DNA from: Clostridium simiarum
GTDB taxonomy: Bacteria > Bacillota > Clostridia > Clostridiales > Clostridiaceae
Assembly: GCF_018919175.1 (NCBI RefSeq)
Contig: NZ_JAHLQL010000001.1
Location: 372,001 to 436,000 of the forward strand
Length of the DNA stretch: 64,000 bases
Direction: 5' to 3'
Within the stretch, counting starts at the first letter, position 1. Each line of letters opens with the position of its first letter. Shown here in pieces: positions 31,797-40,308 of this stretch. The position numbers and the translations under genes were made by a program. The notes beneath the pieces were generated by a model. The model did not search any database and was not told the origin of the DNA. It saw only the letters and a list, made by a program, of their open reading frames with translations.

Positions 31797-32486
31797 ATGA
31801 AAAGAATTTCGGACAATAATCTTTTGAGCCATTATATTGCTAGGCATAATATAGAAAACATACTTGATAAAGATATATTAAAATATGCACAACTTCATTT
31901 TTATGAAAAAGATGAATATATATTAGAAGCAGAGTCTAATCTTGAATACTACTATTTGCTTGTAGATGGGAAAATCAAAATATCGTATCTTTTTGAAAAT
32001 GGTAAATCAATGCTTTTAAAGTTTTATAAAGAGTTTAATTCAATAGGAGACTTAGAACTTTTAAAAAACATTCCTATACTCTGCAACATTGATGCAATAG
32101 AGGATACTTATTTAATAGCAATACCTTCAGATATACTTAGAAAAAAATATTTAGATAATCTAAAGTTTTTACATTATTTAATAGACTCTTTAAGCGAAAA
32201 ACTTTATGCAACCATTAATAATAGTTCATACAACTTTGTGTATCCTCTTATAAATAGGTTATCTACCTATTTGGTTGAGCATATAACAGATAAAAACTAT
32301 ATACTTTTAAACTCATCATTAAAAGAAATTGCTCAATTCTTAGGTACAACTTATAGGCACTTAAATAGAACCTTTAAAGAGCTTGAATTAAAATCAATTA
32401 TAAAATATGAGGATAAAAAAATATATATATTAGATGAGGATAAACTTCGAAAATTATCTAAAAATCCTTATATAAAACCTTTATGA
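31797..32486 (+). CDS. Crp/Fnr-family transcriptional regulator (YeiL-like)
   Basis: A 229-residue protein with an N-terminal cyclic-nucleotide-binding-type sensor domain (about 25-125; YYYLLVDGKIKISYLFENGK, FNSIGDLELL) and a C-terminal winged helix (about 150-220; SLKEIAQFLGTTYRHLNRTFKEL is the helix-turn-helix region). No N-terminal cysteine cluster is present, so it is not a classical Fnr. The order of motifs resembles E. coli YeiL. ATG 31797 after AAGGAGG, preceded by palindromic half-sites and, further up, a structured leader. Ligand and targets unknown. Confidence 0.83.
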   Translation: MKRISDNNLLSHYIARHNIENILDKDILKYAQLHFYEKDEYILEAESNLEYYYLLVDGKIKISYLFENGKSMLLKFYKEFNSIGDLELLKNIPILCNIDAIEDTYLIAIPSDILRKKYLDNLKFLHYLIDSLSEKLYATINNSSYNFVYPLINRLSTYLVEHITDKNYILLNSSLKEIAQFLGTTYRHLNRTFKELELKSIIKYEDKKIYILDEDKLRKLSKNPYIKPL

Positions 32487-32664
32487 TGTAAGATGAATAG
32501 TGCGGAAGGTTTTTCCACGTAGGTATATGAAATATTTTTTATTAACATCCTTTATTCCATATTCAGCAGTTAAAAGACATAAATATTCCTTACAATGCAG
32601 TAAGTCAATGATGTTTTAGAAAATAGAAATATTATTATACACAGATATTAAGATAAGGTTTATA

Positions 32665-32838
32665 GAAAATAAAATAGATATTTTAGAGGAGAAGATAGGA
32701 AAAATAGATGAAAAGATGAACTTATTAATTGAAAATTATAATGAGCTTAACAAATATTATAGTAAAAAAGAAGAACTTAAAAAAGAATTATATGATACCA
32801 TTGAAGTCTGGGCAACTTGTAGTTCTTTTGTAGAATAA
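32665..32838 (+). pseudogene. Truncated duplicate of the ABC-F C terminus
   Basis: An open frame of 57 codons reads KIDILEEKIGKIDEKMNLLI, then ENYNELNKYYSKKEELKKEL and WATCSSFVE, closely matching the last 58 codons of the ABC-F gene at 30326-30499. It has no start and no upstream ABC-F sequence; the 175 bases before it do not resemble the gene. It keeps the downstream terminator. This is the remnant of a second ABC-F copy or of a rearrangement. Confidence 0.85.
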
Positions 32839-32861
32839 AAGTTAATAATAACAAAGAATAA

Positions 32862-32911
32862 CCTCCAGTTACTGCTAATCATCTGATTGTGGAAATAACT
32901 GGAGGATTCTT
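32862..32911 (+). terminator. Duplicate ABC-F-type terminator
   Basis: CCTCCAGTTA (32862-32871) pairs with TAACTGGAGG (32896-32905), the diverged copy of the terminator at 30523. Confidence 0.75.
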
Positions 32912-32964
32912 TCGTGGTTAATGCTAAAGTGATTTATGTGTTTTTATAAGGAATTAATAATATT

Positions 32965-34473
32965 TTATTCTTTAACTATAAATAGTTTTTTATTATAGAT
33001 TTGATTAAATTTATCTGTAGCTTTTAAAGCTTCATTTATCTCTAAATCTATATCTCTAGAAGAGGTTAACTTTAAGGTTACAGAGTCCTTTTCTATAACA
33101 GTATTAATGTTAGTTACAGATTTTAACATGGTTCTATCTAATCCTTCAGCAATCCTTAATAGAACACCTATTCTCTTAATATTAAGAACATCTAATTGAT
33201 TTATTATGCCGCTAAATTGACATATACTTATATCAAAGTCATTGTTTCTATGATAAGCAGATGCATAGGCACTCATTACCAATTCCTTGTGGGTTAGTCC
33301 GTTTATATGAGAGTTCATTAATATATAGAAAGAATGCTTATGATGGTTATAATATCTTATACTAATTCCACAATCATGTAGAATAGCTCCTGTTTTTAAT
33401 ATGTTTTTAAAGGAATCATCTAAATGATGTAAAGATTTTAAGTCATCAAAGAGCTTATCAGTTAATCTATAAACGTTATATGCATGATCTCTATTAATGT
33501 AATGACTTTCTAAAACTCCTTCAATGGAGGATTCTAGAATATCTTCTTTTGGCTTATAATTATCCTTTATATGTTCATATAAAACACCCTCCCTTAAACC
33601 CTTGCCGCTTACTACCATATTATCTATTTTGAGTAAATCAATTATAACATTTAATGATGAAACTGCAGCTACAAATATATCCGCTCTTTCACTAGATAAT
33701 CCCTCTATTTTCATTCTTTGTTTCAGACTTTTACTTTTAACAAGGTGATAAATATCATGTACAGCTGAGGAGTCCATTGTATAGTTGTGAGCAATATCTA
33801 AAGGATACTTTTTCCTTTTTCTATCTATTTTTCCTATGTTTCTTATAGAACCTCCAATACCTATGAGGTTATCAAACTTTGTTTGAAAAAGCCAAGAAAT
33901 CTTTTCAAATTCATTTTTAAGAAACCTTTTCAAATCATCATCATTTTGAGGGGTTACCACATCTTCCACACCGAATCTTCTAGTTAAGTTTACAGCACCA
34001 AAGGGCAGGCTTAATCTTTCCTTTACGATGTTATCTTTTATCCAAGCAAGCTCAATGCTAGAACCACCTATATCCATCATTAAAGAATTCTTGGTATATA
34101 TGCTATTTATTACAGCCATGCAATCATAATCAGCCTCTTCTTCACCACTTAAAACCCTAATATCTACATTAACTTTCTCTTTAACCTTATTAAGAAAGGA
34201 TTCTTTATTATTTGCGGTTCTAACAGCTTCTGTGGCTACGATTATAACCTTTTCAACCTTTAAGGCTTCACATATATTTTTAAAGGAATCTAAAGTTTTT
34301 ATTGTTTTTTGGATTTTATCTTCAGATAATTCTCCACTTATTTCTACATCCTCTCCTAGTCTTATGGTTTCTTTTATTTCATCTATAATATGAAAAGAGC
34401 CACTCTCATTTATTTGAGATAGAACCAATCTTACTGAGTTTGACCCTATATCTATAATCCCAAGTTTTTCCAT
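32965..34473 (-). CDS. Ppx/GppA family phosphatase with HD-type C-terminal domain
   Basis: A 502-residue exopolyphosphatase/guanosine pentaphosphatase family protein. The ASKHA-type domain (1-300) shows IDIGSNSVRLVL, VATEAVRTANN, VLSGEEEADYD, LMDIGGSSIELAW and IGIGGSIRNIGK; the C-terminal part (310-500) is HD-like with ILHDCG and YHRNN. Members cleave polyphosphate or pppGpp. No ppk gene is near. Start ATG 34473 with AAAAGGAG eleven bases upstream. Confidence 0.88.
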   Translation of the reverse strand: MEKLGIIDIGSNSVRLVLSQINESGSFHIIDEIKETIRLGEDVEISGELSEDKIQKTIKTLDSFKNICEALKVEKVIIVATEAVRTANNKESFLNKVKEKVNVDIRVLSGEEEADYDCMAVINSIYTKNSLMMDIGGSSIELAWIKDNIVKERLSLPFGAVNLTRRFGVEDVVTPQNDDDLKRFLKNEFEKISWLFQTKFDNLIGIGGSIRNIGKIDRKRKKYPLDIAHNYTMDSSAVHDIYHLVKSKSLKQRMKIEGLSSERADIFVAAVSSLNVIIDLLKIDNMVVSGKGLREGVLYEHIKDNYKPKEDILESSIEGVLESHYINRDHAYNVYRLTDKLFDDLKSLHHLDDSFKNILKTGAILHDCGISIRYYNHHKHSFYILMNSHINGLTHKELVMSAYASAYHRNNDFDISICQFSGIINQLDVLNIKRIGVLLRIAEGLDRTMLKSVTNINTVIEKDSVTLKLTSSRDIDLEINEALKATDKFNQIYNKKLFIVKE

Positions 34474-34756
34474 TGTATCCTGTACTCCTTTTTGTGAATT
34501 TTAACTATATAACTATATTATTTTATTATATAGTTTTTTTCAATATGATTAACCTTAAGAAAACATTAATATTTATCTATAGATAATTTAAATTAAAAAA
34601 GAGAAGATTCCATAGAGAGCATTAAGAGGAATATGTTACTGCTTATATTAAAAAATAACTTTGGTCATAAGAATTAGCTAAGGTCAATTGAATTAAGTTT
34701 TTTAATTTGATATCATAATAATAGAAAACAATTACATGGGGAAAAGGAGAAAATTT

Positions 34757-36052
34757 ATGGGGTTTAATAAATATGTTAATTTGCTTAAAAGAGAACTAAC
34801 GCCTGCCTTAGGATGTACAGAACCCATAGCGGTGGCTTATGCTAGTGCAAAAGCTCGAGAGATTCTAGGTAGTATCCCAGAAAGAGTAGAGGTTTTGGTA
34901 AGTGGTAATATTCTTAAAAATGGAATGGGTGTTGGAATACCTAAGACTAAAATGACAGGTCTTGATATAGCCGCTGCTTTAGGGCTTATAGGAGGCAATG
35001 CAGAGGCTAAGTTAGAAGTGCTTAAAGATATAGAAGATAAACATATAGAAGAAGCAGTTAATTATTTAAAAGAAAACAGACTAAAGGTGAAGTTAAAAGA
35101 TGTTAAAAATAAGTTGTATATTGAAATAGTATGTTTTGATGGACAGAATGAATCTAAGGTTATAATTAAAGATAAGCATACAAATATTGTACATATTTCT
35201 TTAAATGAGGATTTAATATATGAGAAAAAGGATGATGAGGTTAAAGAGTGCAATAATTGTAATGAGCAAGAAGAGAAAAAAGAAGAAGTAAGTTTAACTA
35301 TAGATTGTATATATGATTTTTCTCAAAAGGTAAAGTTTGAAGATATAAAATTCCTTTTAGAGGGAGCGAAGATGAATAGAAGAGTAGCTCAAGAGGGAAT
35401 AGAAAAAGACTATGGACTAAGGGTGGGAAAAGTATTCTATGAAAGCATAGGCAAAGGAATTTTTGCAGACAGTATTGAATCCTATGCAATAGCTATAACC
35501 TCCGCTGCTGTAGATGCAAGAATGGATGGTTGTATATTCCCAGTTATGACTACTGCTGGGAGTGGGAATCAAGGATTAACCTGTACTTTACCGGTGGTAG
35601 CTGTGGCAGAAAAACTGGAGAGCAGCGAAGAAAATTTTGCTAGGGCATTAGCTATAAGTAATTTGATTACCATACATATAAAAAGTTATTTAGGGAGATT
35701 GTCCGCACTATGTGGATGCGGTGTTGCAGCAGCAATAGGTTCAAGCTGTGCTATTACTTATCTTTTAGGTGGAGATAAAAAAGCCATAAATCATTCTGTT
35801 AAAAATATGATAGCGGGTCTTTCGGGAATGATTTGTGATGGAGCGAAACAAGGCTGTGCATTAAAGATATCAACTTCAGTAAGTTCAGCTATACAATCGG
35901 CGGTTTTAGCTATAAATGATATAGAAGTATCCTGTAAGGATGGAATAATACATGATTGTGTTGAACAAACAATTAAAAACTTAGGAAACCTAGGAATAGA
36001 AGGAATGGTTGATACTGATAGGGTTATTTTAAATATGATGGTTTGCAAATAA
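34757..36052 (+). CDS. L-cysteine desulfidase / serine dehydratase-alpha-like Fe-S enzyme
   Basis: A 431-residue protein of the UPF0597/CyuA (YhaM) family, cytoplasmic Fe-S enzymes that break cysteine to pyruvate, sulfide and ammonia. Seen: ELTPALGCTEPIAVAYA near the N terminus, SGNILKNGMGVGIP, TTAGSGNQGL, and cysteines in LCGCGVAAAIGSSCA and ICDGAKQGCALK that fit the cluster ligands. A charged insert with CNNCNEQEEKKEE is at about 163-176. Start is ATG 34757 after AAAAGGAG; an ATG at 34736 would put the ribosome site inside the gene. With AsrABC nearby, sulfide producing steps are clustered, though not in one operon. Confidence 0.82.
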   Translation: MGFNKYVNLLKRELTPALGCTEPIAVAYASAKAREILGSIPERVEVLVSGNILKNGMGVGIPKTKMTGLDIAAALGLIGGNAEAKLEVLKDIEDKHIEEAVNYLKENRLKVKLKDVKNKLYIEIVCFDGQNESKVIIKDKHTNIVHISLNEDLIYEKKDDEVKECNNCNEQEEKKEEVSLTIDCIYDFSQKVKFEDIKFLLEGAKMNRRVAQEGIEKDYGLRVGKVFYESIGKGIFADSIESYAIAITSAAVDARMDGCIFPVMTTAGSGNQGLTCTLPVVAVAEKLESSEENFARALAISNLITIHIKSYLGRLSALCGCGVAAAIGSSCAITYLLGGDKKAINHSVKNMIAGLSGMICDGAKQGCALKISTSVSSAIQSAVLAINDIEVSCKDGIIHDCVEQTIKNLGNLGIEGMVDTDRVILNMMVCK

Positions 36053-36062
36053 TTTTATATAT

Positions 36063-36110
36063 AAAAAAGCTTACGTTGAAGTGAATCTATTCATAATGTA
36101 AGCTTTTTTA
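36063..36110 (+). terminator. Terminator after the desulfidase-type gene
   Basis: AAAAAAGCTTAC (36063-36074) pairs with GTAAGCTTTTTT (36098-36109), with T run and an inner small stem. Confidence 0.85.
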
Positions 36111-36165
36111 AAGTAAATGAATATTTTCCACGGAGACTAGGAAAGATAATTGTGGAGGTGGAGAG

Positions 36166-36294
36166 ATGCCAACGAAATCAGAAAAGAAAAAAAGAAATGA
36201 TAATAAAACTAAAAACTCCAAATCAGCAAATCCAATTACTATGGATGTAGAAACTAATATGAATAAACCTGTAAGGGGACTTCCTAATAAGTAA
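36166..36294 (+). CDS. Small basic protein, 42 aa
   Basis: A complete small ORF with a very strong ribosome site (GGAGGTGGAG) right before its ATG. The protein has a Lys/Asn/Ser-rich first half (KSEKKKRNDNKTKNSKS) and ends NMNKPVRGLPNK; no Cys, no membrane segment. It lies between two terminators and so is probably its own transcript. I do not recognise it; size, composition and isolation would suit a small spore or nucleic-acid-associated protein. Confidence 0.6.
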   Translation: MPTKSEKKKRNDNKTKNSKSANPITMDVETNMNKPVRGLPNK

Positions 36295-36363
36295 TGGATA
36301 TATAAGTCTTCTTTAATAAGTATTAAAAAATTAGACGATAACAAGGAACTGAGCATTATTATA

Positions 36364-36406
36364 CTAAAAAGACCGTTAAATTTTTATTTTAAAACGGTCT
36401 TTTTAG
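36364..36406. terminator. Bidirectional terminator
   Basis: A 14-bp perfect stem (36364-36377 with 36393-36406) carrying A and T runs at its ends, between the small protein gene and the convergent Gly/His-rich gene. Confidence 0.88.
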
Positions 36407-36492
36407 TTTATTTATTCCAGTATTACAGAATACTTTTTATATGTTAAACTTAGGGGATAACGTCAAGTTTACAGGTATAAGTTGGCAAGTGT

Positions 36493-36948
36493 TTAATAGT
36501 CATCATCATAATAGTCATAATCATCATAATAATCATCATCATAATAATAGTTATCGTAGTAATAAGGGGCGTTATAGAAAAAAGGTACATTATGAAAATG
36601 ACCAGGGAAACCATGACCAGGAAAATGTCCACCATCAAATTGACCGGGAAAATGTCCACCACCATGTGCTCCACCAAAGCCACCACCATGTCCGCCGCCG
36701 AATCCGCCACCATGTGCTCCACCAAAGCCACCACCATGTCCGCCGCCGAATCCGCCACCATGTGCTCCACCAAAGCCACCACCATGACCGCCACCGAATC
36801 CGCCACCATGTCCGCCGCCAAAGCCACCTCCTCCATGGCGCATATTTATGTTCCTATCAATTAATTCATCCTCTAATAGACGAGGATCTACAGGATCTTG
36901 GAAAGCATACATAGGGCTATAACCATAAGGAATTGGATAATAATACAT
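36493..36948 (-). CDS. Gly/His-rich repeat protein with Tyr/Asp-rich tail, possible spore coat protein
   Basis: A 151-residue low-complexity protein in three parts: MYYYPIPYGYSPMYAFQDPV plus an acidic stretch; residues 37-97 with about eight GGGFGG(G/A)H repeats; and a tail first His/Pro/Gly-rich (GHFPGHGFPGHF) then YYYDNYYYDDDYYDDYDYY. Tyr-rich and Gly/His-rich proteins occur in spore coats and crusts and can bind metal or be cross-linked through tyrosine. No signal peptide. Good RBS (ATGGAGGT). The DNA repeat is a 45/30-bp pattern. Function is unknown. Confidence 0.7.
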   Translation of the reverse strand: MYYYPIPYGYSPMYAFQDPVDPRLLEDELIDRNINMRHGGGGFGGGHGGGFGGGHGGGFGGAHGGGFGGGHGGGFGGAHGGGFGGGHGGGFGGAHGGGHFPGQFDGGHFPGHGFPGHFHNVPFFYNAPYYYDNYYYDDDYYDDYDYYDDDY

Positions 36949-37150
36949 TCACTATACCTCCATAATATTAAGTACAGTATTATAGTATTAAATTAATAAA
37001 GAAGTGTTACTGTAGTAAAAAGCTAAATATAATGGAAGTATTTAAGTTATAAAAATTTTCAATTAAAATGAAACAAAAAATTATTATATAGGGATAATAA
37101 AAACAGGGATATATGATATAATAATCATTACAATATTAGAGAAGATTTGA

Positions 37151-37185
37151 GAGGAGGTAGCTAGTAATTAGACTAGCAAAGATTT
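37151..37185 (+). promoter_or_regulatory. Shine-Dalgarno separated from start by a hairpin
   Basis: GAGGAGG is at 37151-37157 and the ATG at 37186, 28 bases apart. Between them GCTAGT (37160-37165) and ACTAGC (37172-37177) form a 6-bp stem with a six-base loop. Folding it leaves about ten bases between site and start. A TAG at 37174 blocks any upstream in-frame start. Confidence 0.6.
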
Positions 37186-37695
37186 ATGTGGTATTATGTT
37201 TTAATATTTTTTGCAAAGATACTAGAAGTATCACTTATGACCTTAAGAACTGTGCTTATAACTAGAGGAGAAAGATTATACGGAGCTATTATAGGTTTTT
37301 TTGAGGTTAGCATTTGGCTTTATGTGGTTAGCTCCGTGTTGGTGGGAATAAGAGAAGATCCAATTAGAATGGTTGTTTATGCTCTTGGATTTGCTTTTGG
37401 AAATTTTCTAGGATCTTTATTAGAGGAAAAATTAGCATTGGGGCTTTTAACCATAAGCATAGTAGCTTCAGAAGAGGATGCTGAGGTTATAGCAGAAGCC
37501 CTTAGAAATGATAACTTAGGACTTACCCTAGTAGAAGCAGAGGGAATAAATGAAAAGAAAAAAATGATTATTATACATGTAAAGAGAAAAAGAAAAAGAG
37601 ATGTTATAAAGCTAATAGAAAGCACCAATAAAAATGCAGTAATATCTATTGCTGATACTAAAACAGTTTACGGTGGATATGGTATAAAAAAATAA
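37186..37695 (+). CDS. UPF0316 (DUF2179) membrane protein
   Basis: A 169-residue protein with three N-terminal membrane segments (about 4-22, 30-52, 60-82) holding the family hallmark EVSLMTLRTVLITRGER, and a C-terminal DUF2179 domain (about 85-165; EAEGINEKKKMIIIHVKRKR, ISIADTKTVYGGYG). The family is widespread in Firmicutes, its role is not known; the DUF2179 fold is PII-like and may bind a ligand. The start is ATG 37186, which has an odd ribosome site (see 37151-37185). The regulator gene follows 41 bp downstream. Confidence 0.87.
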   Translation: MWYYVLIFFAKILEVSLMTLRTVLITRGERLYGAIIGFFEVSIWLYVVSSVLVGIREDPIRMVVYALGFAFGNFLGSLLEEKLALGLLTISIVASEEDAEVIAEALRNDNLGLTLVEAEGINEKKKMIIIHVKRKRKRDVIKLIESTNKNAVISIADTKTVYGGYGIKK

Positions 37696-37736
37696 AACTT
37701 AGTAAAGTATAGCAGGTTATCTTTGAATAATAGATA

Positions 37737-38441
37737 TTGTATCGGGGTGGTAATATAAAAAGATATTTGAAGGAATTTGAATCTCTTGAATTAACAAAAG
37801 ATTTAAACTATGAGCTTTTAAATAGATTTATTCATTGTTGCAATATTATAGAACTTAAGAAATCAATGCATCTTTTTAGAGAAAAGGATGAAGTTGATGA
37901 TATATTCATTGTATTAACAGGAAAGGTAACTTTATACAGAAATTCTGAAAGTGGACAAAAAAGAGTTATATTTATACTTTCAGAAGGTGAAATTATAAAT
38001 GAAGTTATTTTAGATGAAATTCCAGCATCTATTACCTGTGAAGCCTTTGAAGACAGTATTATAGTGGCTATAAAGAGGGGGAAATTTATAAGCTTTATGA
38101 AAGAGGATTTTGCTTTTAATGAAAAAGTAATTAAAAGTATGTCAAAAAAGATTCGAAAGCTTTATAGACAATTAAAAAATACTGTGCCAGTAAAAATAGA
38201 AAAAAAGCTAGCAGCTAAACTGTGGAAACTATCAAGAGATTACGGAGAAGAAACAGAAAAGGGAACTCTTATAAATTTAAAAATTACAGTTACATATTTA
38301 TCTGAAATGCTCGGTAGTTCTAGAGAAACAGTATCTAGAGCTATAAAGCAACTAGAGCTTATGGAATTAATAGAATTTAAAGAAAAAAAGTTATTTATTA
38401 AAGATAGAGAAAATTTAGCAAAATACTTTAAGGGTATGTGA
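37737..38441 (+). CDS. Crp/Fnr-family transcriptional regulator upstream of fnt-asr
   Basis: An effector domain (about 25-125; DDIFIVLTGKVTLYRNSESG, SEGEIINEVILDEIPASITC) and a winged-helix domain (about 155-230; YLSEMLGSSRETVSRAIKQLE with the Crp-type ETVSRA recognition helix). No [4Fe-4S] cysteine set is evident at the N terminus. It ends in a CRP-like palindrome/terminator and precedes the channel and asrABC genes by 73 bp, so it may control them. The start is uncertain: TTG 37737 has no ribosome site, while GGGGTGG at 37744-37751 points to an initiation near 37755-37767. Confidence 0.85.
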   Translation: MYRGGNIKRYLKEFESLELTKDLNYELLNRFIHCCNIIELKKSMHLFREKDEVDDIFIVLTGKVTLYRNSESGQKRVIFILSEGEIINEVILDEIPASITCEAFEDSIIVAIKRGKFISFMKEDFAFNEKVIKSMSKKIRKLYRQLKNTVPVKIEKKLAAKLWKLSRDYGEETEKGTLINLKITVTYLSEMLGSSRETVSRAIKQLELMELIEFKEKKLFIKDRENLAKYFKGM

Positions 38442-38463
38442 TAAAAATCACATACTTTTTTTT
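38434..38463 (+). terminator. Terminator overlapping a CRP-like palindrome
   Basis: GTATGTGAT (38434-38442), four A, ATCACATAC (38447-38455) and eight T make a textbook intrinsic terminator; the stop codon of the regulator lies inside the left arm. The same bases read TGTGA-N6-TCACA, the consensus of Crp-type sites. Confidence 0.75.
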
Positions 38464-38483
38464 GCTGCAATTTTACAATAAAT

Positions 38484-38496
38484 ATGTAAGTTACAT
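38484..38496 (+). promoter_or_regulatory. ATGTAAGTTACAT palindrome ahead of fnt-asr
   Basis: A perfect 13-bp palindrome lies 17 bases before the channel gene start and partly shares the GTAA/TTAC half-sites seen at hcp. It is a candidate operator for a Crp/Fnr-type regulator. Confidence 0.4.
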
Positions 38497-38513
38497 AGTG
38501 GAGGTTTTTTAAT

Positions 38514-39278
38514 ATGTTTAGTGAAGAAATTAACAAGATAAGTTTAGCAGGTGAAGCTAAAGTAAGACTAATGGAGAAAAGTAAGAGTAGATATATTCTA
38601 GCAGCAGTATTAGCTGGAGTTTTTGTTGGATTTGGTACTCTACTTATTTTTACTATTGGTGGACTTTTAGCTCACGTAAAAGCACCATATACAAAGATTG
38701 TCATGGGGGTTTCCTTTGGAATAGCTTTAAGTTTAGTCATTATGGCTGGTTCGGAACTTTTTACAGGAAACAATATGGTTATGACCATAGCTACTCTTAA
38801 TAAAAAAGTTACTTTAAACAAAAGTATTAAGATATGGATTTATAGCTTTATTGGAAACTTAATAGGATCTATATTTATAGCCTCTCTATTTGTAGGTGCT
38901 GGTTTAGCTAAAGGAGCTACAGCAGACTTTATATTAAATGCTTCTCAAGGGAAAATGGACACAGGGGTAATTGAATTATTAGCACGAGGAATGCTTTGTA
39001 ATATGCTTGTTTGTTTAGCAGTATGGTGTTCTTTTAAGATGAAAGAAGAGAGCGGAAAGTTAATAATGATATTTTGGTGTTTATTTGCATTTATAACTAC
39101 AGGATTTGAGCATAGTGTAGCTAATATGACACTACTTTCAATTTCACTTATGATCCCTCATGCCGCTACAATAACTTTTGGCGGATTTATATATAATTTA
39201 GCTATAGTAACCTTAGGAAATTTCATAGGAGGAGCTATATTTATAGGATGGGCTTACTATTTTATATCAAATAAATAA
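38514..39278 (+). CDS. Formate/nitrite transporter family channel, probable hydrosulfide channel
   Basis: A 254-residue membrane pentamer subunit of the FocA/NirC family with six membrane segments: YILAAVLAGVFVGFGTLLIF, MGVSFGIALSLVIMAGSELFTGN (family signature with GSELFTGN), LLARGMLCNMLVCLAVWCSF, and the C-terminal TFGGFIYNLAIVTLGNFIGG. A homologue next to asrABC in C. difficile (Fnt/HSC) is a hydrosulfide channel; because the same gene order occurs here, export of HS- made by AsrABC is the probable role. RBS GTGGAGG. It is followed 18 bp later by asrA. Confidence 0.9.
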   Translation: MFSEEINKISLAGEAKVRLMEKSKSRYILAAVLAGVFVGFGTLLIFTIGGLLAHVKAPYTKIVMGVSFGIALSLVIMAGSELFTGNNMVMTIATLNKKVTLNKSIKIWIYSFIGNLIGSIFIASLFVGAGLAKGATADFILNASQGKMDTGVIELLARGMLCNMLVCLAVWCSFKMKEESGKLIMIFWCLFAFITTGFEHSVANMTLLSISLMIPHAATITFGGFIYNLAIVTLGNFIGGAIFIGWAYYFISNK

Positions 39279-39295
39279 TAGAAGGAGTGAAAAAC

Positions 39296-40306
39296 ATGGG
39301 TTTTAAATTATCAAACTCAGCTTTTAATGAATATCTAATAAGTTTAAAAGAAAAATATAAGGTGTATGCTCCTGTAACCTTAAAAGGAAAAGGAACTTTT
39401 TCTGACACAGATTCTATAAGGTATAGTGAAGTTTACTCTATAGAAGAAATGACTTTAGATAAAAAATCACATTTTTCATTTAAAGAATTAGTTTTACCTA
39501 TAACGCAAACATTGTTTTATTTTACTGAGGACAGTTGGATTGAGCCTAAAATAGAGGAAAAAGAAATTTTAATATTTCTAAGAAGTTGTGATTTACATGG
39601 AATTAGACCTATAGATCAGATTTATTTAAATAATGGATATGAAGATCCATATTACAAAGCTTTAAGAGAAAAAATTAAGTTCGTATTAATAGGTTGTGGT
39701 GAAAGTTTTGAAAACTGCTTTTGTGCAAGTATGGGAACAAATAAAAGCTTTAACTATCATATGGCATTAAATTATAAAAATGAAGAAGTCTGTATAGATA
39801 TAAAGGATGAGGACTTGTTGGAACTTTTTAAAGGTATTGATTTCTTGGAGGAAAAAGATGTTTCTCCTAATTATGTAGAAAGTAATGAAATAAGTGTAAA
39901 AGTGCCTGATAATTTAGATCAAAGAATTCTTAATTCAAAGGTTTGGAATGAATATTCTTCAAGGTGTATAGCCTGTGGAAGATGTAATTTTGTCTGTCCT
40001 ACCTGTACATGTTTTACCATGCAAGACATATTTTATAAGGATAACCCAAAGGCGGGAGAAAGGCGTAGAGTTTGGGCTTCTTGTCATATAGATGGCTTTA
40101 CTACTATGGCTGGAGGGCATGAGTTTAGAAAAGATAAAGGTGAAAAGATGAGATATAAAGTAATGCATAAAGTTTATGATTTTAAAAAGAAGTTTGGTTA
40201 TCAAATGTGTGTGGGCTGTGGGAGATGTGAGGATATATGTCCTGAGTATATTTCATTTTCTAATTGCGTAAATAAATTAAATGAAGCAATGAAAGAGGTG
40301 GAATAA
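39296..40306 (+). CDS. asrA: Anaerobic sulfite reductase subunit A (ferredoxin-like)
   Basis: Electron-transfer subunit of the cytoplasmic dissimilatory-type sulfite reductase AsrABC. The 336 residues carry two C-terminal ferredoxin-type motifs, CIACGRCNFVCPTC and CVGCGRCEDICPEY, and belong to the same family as hydrogenase/heterodisulfide 4Fe-4S subunits. The start is ATG 39296 with GAAGGAG eight bases upstream; a GTG at 39287 overlaps that site. Followed three bases after its stop by asrB. Confidence 0.95.
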   Translation: MGFKLSNSAFNEYLISLKEKYKVYAPVTLKGKGTFSDTDSIRYSEVYSIEEMTLDKKSHFSFKELVLPITQTLFYFTEDSWIEPKIEEKEILIFLRSCDLHGIRPIDQIYLNNGYEDPYYKALREKIKFVLIGCGESFENCFCASMGTNKSFNYHMALNYKNEEVCIDIKDEDLLELFKGIDFLEEKDVSPNYVESNEISVKVPDNLDQRILNSKVWNEYSSRCIACGRCNFVCPTCTCFTMQDIFYKDNPKAGERRRVWASCHIDGFTTMAGGHEFRKDKGEKMRYKVMHKVYDFKKKFGYQMCVGCGRCEDICPEYISFSNCVNKLNEAMKEVE

Positions 40307-40308
40307 TA

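Noticed and set aside
36441-36914. Plus-strand His-rich frames opposite the Gly/His repeat gene
   Set aside because: Complement of GGHGGGF codons; the minus-strand frame has the ribosome site and a sensible N and C terminus.
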